Assembly (NCBI GenBank): GCA_019232735.1
Contig: JAFANL010000109.1
Location: forward strand, 1 to 8,296
Length of the DNA: 8,296 nucleotides
Direction: 5' to 3'
DNA from: Aquitalea sp.
Lineage (GTDB): Bacteria > Pseudomonadota > Gammaproteobacteria > Burkholderiales > Chromobacteriaceae
Shown: one piece after another, positions 1 through 5,605 of the stretch
Position numbering within the stretch: position 1 is the stretch's first letter
Layout of the letters: each line of letters opens with the position of its first letter
The notes under the pieces: model-generated
Databases searched by the model: none
What the model was told of the DNA's origin: nothing
Seen by the model: only the letters and a program-made list of their open reading frames with translations
Position numbers and translations under genes: made by a program

Positions 1-101
1 CGGCTTTGCAAAGCCGTGGGCGGCTGCCAGCAGCGGGCAAACAGGCGGCCTTGCGGGGTGGAAATCCAGTGTTCGCTGCAGATGGGCTGGGCGGCATTCA
101 T
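1..101 (-). CDS. alpha/beta hydrolase family protein, N-terminal fragment (cut by window edge)
   Basis: The frame is open from an ATG at 101 down to the left edge: 33 codons plus two bases. The translated start reads MNAAQPICSEHWISTPQGRL followed by FARCWQPPTALQSR. The pattern 'H-W-I-x-T-P-x-G-R-L-F-A-R-x-W-x-P' is typical of the first beta-strands of alpha/beta-fold hydrolases and esterases, just before the oxyanion-hole segment. The nucleophile and the rest of the catalytic triad lie outside the window, so neither activity nor substrate can be judged. A weak GGAA-type ribosome binding site lies upstream of the start. The gene follows the B3/B4 gene on the same strand, 191 bp downstream of its stop, so co-transcription is possible but not shown. 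The family call rests on a short stretch of sequence. Confidence 0.5.
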   Translation of the reverse strand, partial: MNAAQPICSEHWISTPQGRLFARCWQPPTALQS

Positions 102-292
102 GACATGCGTTTTCCAGAAAGAGAGCGCTTATCTTGTCGCCGTTGCGTTCGGGTGTCTAGCCGGTTGTAGCCTGTGATACCAGTGCCGCAAGCGGGTTTG
201 CGCCTGGTTACCTTGCCAGCCCTTCCTGCATGCTGCTGAAGAAGCAAGCCGGATGGCCCTGTCTCCCGTCCCAATCTGCCGAGGCTGTCGGG

Positions 293-979
293 TCAAACAC
301 TGAGCAACTGCGTATGGACCACCGCTGCCGGCATCATCTGCTGAAGATCCTGGGCCAAGGCCGCGCCGGCTTCTTCCAGCGCAGTCAATGGCATGGTGGG
401 CAGGCTTTCCAGGATGAACCACATCTGGCGGTCGGTCGCGCTCAGCCGGGTGCGAACGCCCTGGCGCCAGTTCCAGCGTCGGCAGGTGACCCCCTGGTCA
501 TCACGCCACACGACCTCACCGGCCTCGACGGACTCCTGGGCAGGCAGCCCTTCCTTGATGGTGTCGAACTGCTCGCTACCCTCCGCAATCACCAGTCGTG
601 GCACACCGACATAGGCTGCCAGGTTTTCACCGCCCACCGGAATGGCATAACGCAGGCTGATGGCATTGTAGAGGTCGACCACCGGGTCGATGGCGGGCAG
701 GTTGCCATCGCGCAGCACCCGTTTGCGCAGGGCTTCGGCAGAGCAGGGGGTGCGTTGCGGTTTGGCACCAAAGGCGCGGAATACCTCGGCCCAGGCTTGC
801 AGATGTGCATCCGCCCACGGGGCTCCACCTGCTTGGACAAAGGCACAGGCTTCTTGCAAGCGCAGCGCGGCAAGCTCCGGGGCTTGCACGGGGCCGGCCT
901 CGACGTGAAGGCTGAGAGCCCGAAAGCCTGGAGCGATGCGGGCGATGTCGGCGGAGATTGACGGCGAATAGCTGGGCAT
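293..979 (-). CDS. free-standing B3/B4 (PheT-like tRNA-binding fold) domain protein
   Basis: This 228-residue protein belongs to the stand-alone B3/4-domain family (COG3382 type), which is related to the B3/B4 editing region of the phenylalanyl-tRNA synthetase beta subunit. The diagnostic core is at about residues 71-118: G-A-K-P..., then S-x-E-A-L-x-K-R, then L-P-x-I-D-P-V-V-D-L-Y-N-A-I-S and a P-V-G-G-E-N turn. The N-terminal part (about 1-60) is a variable lead-in. It lacks the catalytic and anticodon domains of PheT, so it is not a synthetase. In PheT this region hydrolyses mis-charged Tyr-tRNA; whether the free-standing family edits, binds RNA or does something else is not established. 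I chose the ATG at 979 because AAAGGA (987-992) lies 7 bases upstream, and because the predicted transcription start near 1005 falls downstream of the alternative ATG at 1006, which would add nine residues. It is divergent from the XRE-cupin regulator and probably controlled by it. Confidence 0.85.
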   Translation of the reverse strand: MPSYSPSISADIARIAPGFRALSLHVEAGPVQAPELAALRLQEACAFVQAGGAPWADAHLQAWAEVFRAFGAKPQRTPCSAEALRKRVLRDGNLPAIDPVVDLYNAISLRYAIPVGGENLAAYVGVPRLVIAEGSEQFDTIKEGLPAQESVEAGEVVWRDDQGVTCRRWNWRQGVRTRLSATDRQMWFILESLPTMPLTALEEAGAALAQDLQQMMPAAVVHTQLLSV

Positions 980-986
980 TGGAGTA

Positions 987-992
987 TCCTTT
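987..992 (-). promoter_or_regulatory. ribosome binding site deciding the start of the B3/B4 gene
   Basis: On the minus strand this reads AAAGGA, with 7 bases between it and the ATG at 979. The upstream ATG at 1006 has no comparable Shine-Dalgarno sequence, so the shorter protein is preferred. Confidence 0.7.
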
Positions 993-1011
993 ACTGACTG
1001 ATTCATTTCAT

Positions 1012-1039
1012 CTTATCGACTAATGACCAATAAAGTCAA
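1012..1039 (-). promoter_or_regulatory. predicted sigma70 promoter of the B3/B4 gene
   Basis: On the minus strand a TTGACT -35 box (1039-1034, 5 of 6 matches to consensus) and a GATAAG -10 box (1017-1012, 4 of 6) are separated by 16 bp. Transcription would begin near 1005, leaving a leader of about 25 bases before the ATG at 979. The -35 box lies in the left half of the 14-bp palindrome at 1035-1048, an arrangement suited to repression by a dimeric regulator. Predicted by eye only. Confidence 0.45.
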
Positions 1040-1640
1040 TATATTGACCGATGCGGGCGCTGATGTGCAAACCATCAGTGCCGCATTAGCCCTGCGGCTG
1101 AAACAGCATCGCAAACTGCAGAAACTGTCGCTGGACGAGCTGTCACGCCGTGCCGGGGTCAGCAAAGGCATGCTGGTGGAAATCGAAAAAGGCAATGCCA
1201 ACCCCAGTATTGCCATCTTGTGCAAGCTGGCGGCGGCACTGGGGATTTCCGTTGCCGATATCGTCAACGTGGCCAGTGCGCCAGCGGTGCACGTGATTGC
1301 CGCGAGCGACATTCCCGTGCTGTGGCAGGGCCCCAGTGGTGGCTCTGCCCGCTTGCTGGCGGGCAGTAGTGGTGCCGATATGGTGGAGCTGTGGCGCTGG
1401 GAGATGCAGCCGGGAGAGCTATTCGCCTCGTCCGGTCACTCGCAGGGGACTTTTGAGCTGTTTCATGTCGAACAGGGCGTGCTGAGCCTGATGGTTGATG
1501 GCGTAGTGCACCACATCGCTGCCGGCGATGCTGCCGTGGCCAGGACCGATGTGCCGCACCATTATGCCAATCAGGGTTCGGAGCAACTGCTGTTTAGCAT
1601 GACGGTGGCGGAACTCAGTCCGCTGCGCTCGGCAAGATAA
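1023..1640 (+). CDS. XRE-family regulator with C-terminal cupin sensor domain
   Basis: The protein has 205 residues in two parts. An XRE/Cro helix-turn-helix occupies about 23-80, with the recognition region 'S-L-D-E-L-S-R-R-A-G-V-S-K-G-M-L-V-E-I-E-K-G' followed by 'N-P-S-I-A-I-L-C-K-L-A-A-A-L-G-I'. A cupin beta-barrel follows at about 121-196, with 'E-L-F-H-V-E-Q-G-V-L...D-G...I-A-A-G-D-A'. HTH-cupin proteins of this type are soluble ligand-responsive repressors or activators, often of amino-acid or polyamine genes; the ligand here is unknown. The gene is divergent from the B3/B4 gene, its most likely target, and converges on the mocR gene with only 17 bp between the stops. Neither ATG 1023 nor the in-frame GTG 1065 (which would give 191 residues and keep both domains) has a clear ribosome binding site, so the start is uncertain. 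Confidence 0.88.
   Translation: MTNKVNILTDAGADVQTISAALALRLKQHRKLQKLSLDELSRRAGVSKGMLVEIEKGNANPSIAILCKLAAALGISVADIVNVASAPAVHVIAASDIPVLWQGPSGGSARLLAGSSGADMVELWRWEMQPGELFASSGHSQGTFELFHVEQGVLSLMVDGVVHHIAAGDAAVARTDVPHHYANQGSEQLLFSMTVAELSPLRSAR
1035..1048. repeat. perfect 14-bp palindrome, candidate operator for the XRE regulator
   Basis: GTCAATATATTGAC equals its own reverse complement. It is AT-rich in otherwise GC-rich DNA. It overlaps the predicted -35 box of the B3/B4 gene and lies 12 bases inside the annotated start of the XRE-cupin gene. XRE regulators bind such symmetric sites as dimers, so it is the natural candidate operator. On the plus strand the centre contains TATATT (1040-1045), which could serve as a -10 box for the regulator with TCGACT (1016-1021) as a weak -35, 18 bp apart. 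If so, translation of the regulator would begin later than ATG 1023. Confidence 0.5.
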
Positions 1641-1657
1641 GCCTGGTGACAGGGGTT

Positions 1658-3127
1658 TCAGCCGGGCCGCCGTGACAGTTGCTGCTGTGCCAGCATGCCC
1701 ACGCGGGTGAGGGCGGCCACATAGCGCTCATCCAGCGGATAACAACAGGACAGGCGCATGGCATTGCGGTAACGGCCGCCGGGCGAATACAAGGGCCCGG
1801 GCATGATGCTGATGTTTTCGGCAATGGCGGCATGAAACAGCGCCACACTGTCGCAGCCTTCCGGCAGTTCCAGCCAGATCAGAAAGCCGCCGGCCGGATC
1901 GGTAGCGCGGGTGCCGGTGGGAAAATGACGGGCAATCAGGCCACGCACCTTTTCCACATGCTGGGCGTAGTGGCGTTTGAGCGCGCGCAGGTGATGGTCG
2001 TAACCGCCGGATTCCAGAAACGCCCCCAGGGTTTCCGACAGCACCATGGGCTGGGCTACCGAGGACGCAAACTTCAGCTTGCGCAGTGCCGCACCAAAGC
2101 GCCCGCCTTCCATCCAGCCAATGCGGAAGTCAGGTGCCAGCGTCTTGGTATAACTGGTGCAGAAGATGATCCAGCCATCTTCATCAAAGGCCTTGGCCGC
2201 GGGGGCCTGGGTATCGCTGAACTGCAGTTCGGCATACAGGCCGTCCTCGATCAGCGGTACCTGGTATTGATTTACCAGCCGTGCCAGCCGCTTCTTGGCC
2301 TCCAGCGGCATGCTGCAACCCAGCGGATTGTGCACATTGGGCATGGCCACCAGGGCGCTGATGCGGCCTTCGGATAACAATAACTCCACCGCATCCACCG
2401 ACAGGCCGTGCTGCGGATCGGTGGGAATCTCCACCGCCTTCAGGCCCAGGCTGGCAAACAGCGGCAGCAGGTTGAAGTAGGTGGGCGATTCCAGCCCCAC
2501 GGCATCACCGGGCCGGGTGACCGCACGCAGCGCCAGTTGCAGCGCCTCCATGCAGCCATTGGTCAGGATGATGTTTTCCGCCTGCAAGGCCATGCCCAGT
2601 TCCATGCTGCGGCGGGCAATCTGTACCCGCAGCCGCTCCGAGCCGGGCGGCAGCGCATAGGTACTGACCATGCCGGGCTGGCGGCGCAAGATCTGTCCCA
2701 TCAGCCGAGCCAGCTTGTTGCCCGGATAAAAATCGCTGCCGCGCGGGCAGGCCAGCGCCAGATCGATGAAGCCGGGGGTCTGTTGCGCATCCAGCACCGC
2801 GCCGATCAGATCCAGCACCTTGCTTTCCGTGGGTTTGGCCGCGCTGCTTTGTGTCATCACCGGCCGGGCTGGGGAGGGCAGGCGCGCGCGCACGTAATAG
2901 CCGGACTGGGGCCGGGCCTCGATCAACCCACGGTCTTCCAGTACCCGGTATGCCGCCACCACGGTGTTCAGGCTCAGCTGCCGGCTTTGCGAGGTGCGTC
3001 GTACCGAGGGCAGGCGCGATCCCGGCGGCAAAGTGCCACGGGCAATGGCCAGCGACAGGTCTTCAGCCAGTTGCTGGTACAGGGTGGCGCTGGTGGCAGT
3101 GCTGCGGGGCAGGCTTTCTGGAGGCAT
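1658..3127 (-). CDS. MocR/PdxR-type regulator: GntR winged helix fused to class I aminotransferase domain
   Basis: This 489-residue transcription factor has an N-terminal GntR-type winged helix at about 14-82 ('L-Y-Q-Q-L...G-T-L-P-P-G-S-R-L-P-S-V-R...L-S-L-N-T-V-V-A-A-Y...L-E-D-R-G-L-I'). A linker follows, then a fold-type-I aminotransferase domain at about 120-480. PLP-site residues are visible: N267 in 'H-N-P-L-G', D295 and Y298 in 'E-D-G-L-Y', K328 in 'S-Y-T-K-T-L-A-P' as the Schiff-base lysine, and R458 for a substrate carboxylate. The cofactor site therefore looks intact, and the protein probably senses PLP or a PLP-amino-acid adduct. An ATG at 3250 would give 530 residues, but that extension reads through the promoter and operator and does not look like protein. 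I use ATG 3127, which starts just before the winged helix, although its ribosome binding site is weak. The gene is divergent from a LysE-type exporter, its likely target. Confidence 0.92.
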   Translation of the reverse strand: MPPESLPRSTATSATLYQQLAEDLSLAIARGTLPPGSRLPSVRRTSQSRQLSLNTVVAAYRVLEDRGLIEARPQSGYYVRARLPSPARPVMTQSSAAKPTESKVLDLIGAVLDAQQTPGFIDLALACPRGSDFYPGNKLARLMGQILRRQPGMVSTYALPPGSERLRVQIARRSMELGMALQAENIILTNGCMEALQLALRAVTRPGDAVGLESPTYFNLLPLFASLGLKAVEIPTDPQHGLSVDAVELLLSEGRISALVAMPNVHNPLGCSMPLEAKKRLARLVNQYQVPLIEDGLYAELQFSDTQAPAAKAFDEDGWIIFCTSYTKTLAPDFRIGWMEGGRFGAALRKLKFASSVAQPMVLSETLGAFLESGGYDHHLRALKRHYAQHVEKVRGLIARHFPTGTRATDPAGGFLIWLELPEGCDSVALFHAAIAENISIMPGPLYSPGGRYRNAMRLSCCYPLDERYVAALTRVGMLAQQQLSRRPG

Positions 3128-3215
3128 GGCGGGTATTCCGGGCAGGGCTGGGGCAAGTATCAACAATGCCGCAGCGTGGCGGTTGGGGACAGTGACAGTG
3201 CCCAGCATAGTCTGT

Positions 3216-3248
3216 GGTGACAGTTGCAGTATATGTGCAACTGTCACC
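3216..3248. repeat. perfect 13-bp inverted repeat, candidate MocR operator
   Basis: GGTGACAGTTGCA at 3216-3228 is followed by a 7-bp spacer and its exact reverse complement TGCAACTGTCACC at 3236-3248. It lies across the -10 and spacer of the predicted mocR promoter. Because transcription would begin near 3221, only part of it would be transcribed, which favours a DNA operator over an RNA hairpin. Confidence 0.7.
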
Positions 3249-3255
3249 ATGACAA
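3228..3255 (-). promoter_or_regulatory. predicted sigma70 promoter of the mocR-type gene
   Basis: On the minus strand TTGTCA (3255-3250, 5 of 6) and TATACT (3233-3228, 5 of 6) are separated by 16 bp. Transcription would start near 3221 and give a leader of about 94 bases before ATG 3127, which excludes the longer start at 3250. The right arm of the 13-bp inverted repeat occupies most of the spacer, as expected if the regulator represses its own gene. Confidence 0.65.
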
Positions 3256-3311
3256 TAGTGGATTGTTGCGGCTGTCACCCTGTATGGCTCACGCCTTAGC
3301 ATGATGGAAAC

Positions 3312-3333
3312 GCATCGCCAGCCTGGCTGATGC
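3312..3333 (+). other. leader hairpin upstream of the LysE-type gene
   Basis: GCATC and GCCA pair with TGGC and GATGC around a GCC loop, with one bulged T at 3328. This gives a 9-bp stem that ends 8 bases before the GAGGAG ribosome binding site. It may be a chance feature of GC-rich DNA. Confidence 0.3.
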
Positions 3334-3341
3334 ATTGCCAT

Positions 3342-3347
3342 GAGGAG
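3342..3347 (+). promoter_or_regulatory. ribosome binding site deciding the start of the LysE-type gene
   Basis: GAGGAG lies 7 bases before ATG 3355. The in-frame ATG at 3340 overlaps this site and has no Shine-Dalgarno sequence of its own, so ATG 3355 is the start. Confidence 0.8.
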
Positions 3348-3354
3348 CCCTGAC

Positions 3355-3969
3355 ATGCTGGAAGTCGCCTTGCTGTCCTATGTGGGTGTGATGTCCATCA
3401 CGCCCGGTCCCAATAACTTGATGCTGGCTACTTCCGGCGTCAATTACGGTTTTCGCCGGACCTTGCCGCACATGCTGGGCATCAGCATCGGCTGTTCGGC
3501 CCAGGTATTCATTACCGCCAGCCTGCTGGCCTGGGTCTTGCAATGGGTACAGGCTGCGCGGCTGCCACTGGCGGTCGCCGGCTGTCTCTATCTGCTGTGG
3601 CTGTCGTGGAAAATCGCTGGTGCGGCATCGCCGCAAGCGGGGCAGGAGGGCCGGCCGATGAGCTTTGCCGCCGCGGCCTTGTTCCAGTGGGTCAATCCCA
3701 AGGCGTGGGTGATGGTGCTCAATGCCTCCATCCTGTTCATGCCTGCTGCTACCAGCCAGCGACTGGCTGCTGCCTTGCTGCTGGCCGTGATCTTTGCCGT
3801 GGTCAATCTGCCCTGTATCAGCTTGTGGGCCTGGATGGGCGAACGGCTGCGCCATCTGCTGGCCAGTCGTCGTGGCTTGCTGATGTTCAACCTTGGCATG
3901 GGTTTGCTGATGGGAGGGACGGCACTCTATCTGTTGCTGGACGAACTGCGCCATGCCGGGTGGCTATGA
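3355..3969 (+). CDS. LysE/RhtB-family amino-acid exporter
   Basis: This 204-residue inner-membrane protein has the length and layout of the LysE/RhtB superfamily. The first membrane segment ends in the family signature 'I-T-P-G-P-N-N-L-M' (about 15-23). Further hydrophobic segments lie at about 38-62, 68-86, 117-130, 135-160 and 175-197, and the conserved 'Q-W-V-N-P-K-A-W' is at about 111-118. Members export amino acids such as lysine, homoserine, threonine, leucine or cysteine by proton-driven efflux; the substrate cannot be told from sequence. The start is ATG 3355 (GAGGAG 7 bases upstream). The gene is divergent from the mocR-type regulator across an operator-rich region, a common pairing in which the regulator controls the exporter. 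The hydrolase gene follows after 120 bp. Confidence 0.92.
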   Translation: MLEVALLSYVGVMSITPGPNNLMLATSGVNYGFRRTLPHMLGISIGCSAQVFITASLLAWVLQWVQAARLPLAVAGCLYLLWLSWKIAGAASPQAGQEGRPMSFAAAALFQWVNPKAWVMVLNASILFMPAATSQRLAAALLLAVIFAVVNLPCISLWAWMGERLRHLLASRRGLLMFNLGMGLLMGGTALYLLLDELRHAGWL

Positions 3970-4058
3970 TGTCCGTTTTTGGCAGGGTGTTGTCCGTACC
4001 CGGCCTGAAAATGCGCTGCCGGCAGGCCTAGACTGTGTCTGTCGATGCAGTATGCAAC

Positions 4059-4076
4059 CGGCCGGATTGCCGGCCG
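4059..4076 (+). other. hairpin directly before the ribosome binding site of the cysteine hydrolase
   Basis: CGGCCGG pairs perfectly with CCGGCCG around an ATTG tetraloop: a 7-bp all-GC stem. It ends two bases before the AGGAG at 4079-4083. There is no U-tract, so it is not a standard terminator. In this position it could affect ribosome access or protect a processed 5' end. Confidence 0.5.
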
Positions 4077-4089
4077 CTAGGAGAAACGG

Positions 4090-4635
4090 ATGAACAAGGC
4101 TGCTTTGCTGGTGATTGATGTGCAGGATTCCTTCTTGCAGCGTGACTATTGGGATGCGGCGGCACTGCCGCCATTTCGCGACAAGGTGCTGTCGTTGATT
4201 GCCGGTGCACGGGTGGCCGGTGTGCCGGTAGTCTATGTGTTGCACGAGGATGGCGACGGCCCCTTTGCCGAAGCGTCCGGTCTGGTGCGCCCGATGGCGT
4301 GGTTGCCGGCAGGTCCTGATGCCATTTTCATCAAACACGTGCACAATGCCATGCTGGATTCCGGCTTACAGCCCTGGCTGGCCGAGCGCGGCATCGACAC
4401 CTTGCTGGTGTCCGGCATCCGTACCGAGCAGTGCTGTGAAACCACGACCCGCGTGGCGTCGGACCTGGGTTTTGCCGTTGACTTTGTCTCGGAAGCCACC
4501 CTGACCTTTGCCATGCGCCACCCGCAGAGTGGCAGGCTGTACAGCCCGGCCGAGATCCGGGAAAAAACCGAGCTGGTGCTGGCCGGACGCTTTGCCAGCA
4601 TCGTGACGGTGGAGCAGGCGCTGTCCCGTTTGTAA
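4090..4635 (+). CDS. isochorismatase-fold cysteine hydrolase
   Basis: This 181-residue protein has the isochorismatase/nicotinamidase fold. The catalytic triad is visible: D10 in 'L-L-V-I-D-V-Q-D-S-F', K82 in 'F-I-K-H-V-H-N-A' and C115 in 'V-S-G-I-R-T-E-Q-C-C-E-T-T'. The 'S-G-I' turn before the cysteine matches the cis-peptide loop of the family. Members cleave C-N or vinyl-ether bonds in small molecules (nicotinamide, carbamoyl compounds, isochorismate). No substrate-specific metal-site histidine cluster of nicotinamidases is evident to me, so I leave the substrate open. AGGAG (4079-4083) lies 6 bases before the ATG. The gene begins a same-strand run with eamA and a GlxA-type regulator. GlxA regulators are often found beside such hydrolases, which suggests a shared substrate or inducer. 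Confidence 0.9.
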   Translation: MNKAALLVIDVQDSFLQRDYWDAAALPPFRDKVLSLIAGARVAGVPVVYVLHEDGDGPFAEASGLVRPMAWLPAGPDAIFIKHVHNAMLDSGLQPWLAERGIDTLLVSGIRTEQCCETTTRVASDLGFAVDFVSEATLTFAMRHPQSGRLYSPAEIREKTELVLAGRFASIVTVEQALSRL

Positions 4636-4653
4636 CCCTCTGATTTCATTGCA

Positions 4654-4682
4654 AGCGGCAGTGCCAGTGTGGCGCTGCCGTT
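4654..4682 (+). other. strong hairpin between the hydrolase gene and eamA, abutting the eamA ribosome binding site
   Basis: The arms at 4654-4665 and 4671-4682 pair over 12 bp (two G-U pairs) around an AGTGT loop, and the structure ends two bases before the GGAG at 4685-4688. Only two Us follow the stem before a G, so a rho-independent terminator is unlikely. It could set relative expression of the two genes or mark an RNA processing site. Confidence 0.55.
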
Positions 4683-4696
4683 GTGGAGTATGTTTC

Positions 4697-5605
4697 ATGC
4701 CCTTGAAGGACGTTTTGCAGGCGCTGGCCATTGTATTGATCTGGGGTGTCAATTTTGTGGTGATCAAATACGGTGTGGCCGATGTGCCTCCCTTGTTGCT
4801 GGGGGCCTTGCGCTTCATGCTGGCGGCCTTTCCTGCGGTGCTGCTGGTGCGCAAGCCCAGCCTGCCCTGGCGCTGGGTGGCCGCCTATGGCCTTAGCGTG
4901 GGGGTGGGGCAGTTTGCCTTCCTGTTTTCTGCCATCAAGCTGGGCATGCCGGCAGGCCTCGCCTCGGTGGTATTGCAGTCGCAGGCCTTCTTCACCCTGA
5001 TCCTGGCTGGGCTGATGCTGCATGAACGCTGGCAGGCAGCACAGATTCTCGGCCTGTTGTGTGCCTGTGCTGGCCTGGCGCTGATTGGCCTGGCCAAGGG
5101 CGGCAGCATGACGGCCATCGGCTTTGGCCTGACGCTGGCGGCAGCGTTCTGCTGGGCCTCTTCCAATATCATCGTGCGGCTGATGGGCAAGGCCGGTTAT
5201 CAGGTACAGCCATTGAATCTGGTGGTGTGGTCCAGCCTGGTGCCGCCGCTGCCGTATCTGGCCCTGTCCTGGTGGCTGGAGGGACCGGTGCGGATGGCAA
5301 GCGCCTTGCAGCATTTCTCGCTGGGTTCTTTCCTAGCGGTCGCGTATCTGGCCTTTATGGCCACCCTGCTGGGTTATGGCATGTGGAGCCGGCTGCTCAG
5401 CCGCCACCCGGCCAACAAGGTGGCACCGTTCTCCCTGCTGGTGCCGGTGGTGGGGGTGCTGACCTCCGCACTGCTATTGGGTGAGCGGCTCAGCCTGCTG
5501 CAAGCGGCAGGGAGTTTGTTGCTGCTGGCCGGGCTGGTGGTGAACGTGTTTGGCGGCATGTTGCTGGCGCGCTGGCGGCGCGGAGCATTGGCGCATGGCG
5601 CGTGA
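4697..5605 (+). CDS. eamA: EamA/DMT-family exporter, probable O-acetylserine/cysteine exporter
   Basis: This 302-residue inner-membrane transporter of the drug/metabolite family has two tandem EamA repeats (about 6-137 and 148-283) and about ten membrane segments. It resembles Escherichia coli EamA (YdeD) along its length as I remember that sequence. Shared stretches include 'W-G-x-N-F-V-V-I-K' near the start, 'P-P-L...R-F-M-L-x-A-F-P-A', 'Q-F-A-F-L-F...G-M-P-A-G-L-A-S', 'G-F-x-L-T-L-A-A-A-F' and 'V-A-P-x-S-L-L-V-P-V-V-G'. E. coli EamA exports cysteine and O-acetylserine; the same role here is inferred. The start is ATG 4697, with GGAG 8 bases upstream; the in-frame ATG at 4649 would add 16 non-membrane residues and run through the hairpin. 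The end overlaps the GlxA-type gene by 11 bases, so the two are probably translated from one transcript. Confidence 0.88.
   Translation: MPLKDVLQALAIVLIWGVNFVVIKYGVADVPPLLLGALRFMLAAFPAVLLVRKPSLPWRWVAAYGLSVGVGQFAFLFSAIKLGMPAGLASVVLQSQAFFTLILAGLMLHERWQAAQILGLLCACAGLALIGLAKGGSMTAIGFGLTLAAAFCWASSNIIVRLMGKAGYQVQPLNLVVWSSLVPPLPYLALSWWLEGPVRMASALQHFSLGSFLAVAYLAFMATLLGYGMWSRLLSRHPANKVAPFSLLVPVVGVLTSALLLGERLSLLQAAGSLLLLAGLVVNVFGGMLLARWRRGALAHGA

Larger units (their letters stand above)
3192..3278. promoter_or_regulatory. cluster of four GTGACAG/CTGTCAC motifs between mocR and lysE-type genes
   Basis: GTGACAGT occurs at 3192-3199 and 3217-3224, direct copies 25 bp apart. The reverse-complement core is found at 3240-3247 (ACTGTCAC) and 3271-3278 (GCTGTCAC). 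The middle two form the core of the 13-bp inverted repeat. MocR-family regulators are known to bind paired sites, often direct repeats, because of their domain-swapped dimer. I infer that the four copies are binding sites acting on both divergent genes. I could not find a convincing -35/-10 pair for the exporter, which fits an activator-dependent promoter but does not prove it. Confidence 0.55.

Noticed and set aside
102..292. Possible small gene or RNA in the 191-bp gap left of the B3/B4 gene
   Set aside because: No frame shows a convincing start with a ribosome binding site, and I saw no tRNA fold, terminator or strong promoter there.
230..961. Long plus-strand open frame of 243 codons
   Set aside because: It is antisense to the B3/B4 gene, whose product matches a known family. 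The plus-strand product has no recognisable domain and is low-complexity, typical of a shadow frame in GC-rich DNA.
1641..1657. Terminator between the convergent XRE and mocR genes
   Set aside because: Only 17 bp separate the stop codons, and neither a stem with a loop nor a U-tract could be found.
2408..3220. Plus-strand open frame of 270 codons antisense to mocR
   Set aside because: The product is rich in Gln, Gly, His and Arg with no family signature, and it runs into the mocR operator. It is a shadow of the regulator gene.
3128..3250. Longer mocR start at ATG 3250 (530 residues)
   Set aside because: The extra 41 residues would be encoded by the predicted promoter and operator; the predicted transcript starts near 3221, downstream of that ATG.
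4002..4028. Inverted repeat GGCCTG/CAGGCC with an inner CTGCCGGCAG palindrome after the lysE-type gene
   Set aside because: The stem is short, the loop long and there is no U-tract, so I do not call it a terminator.
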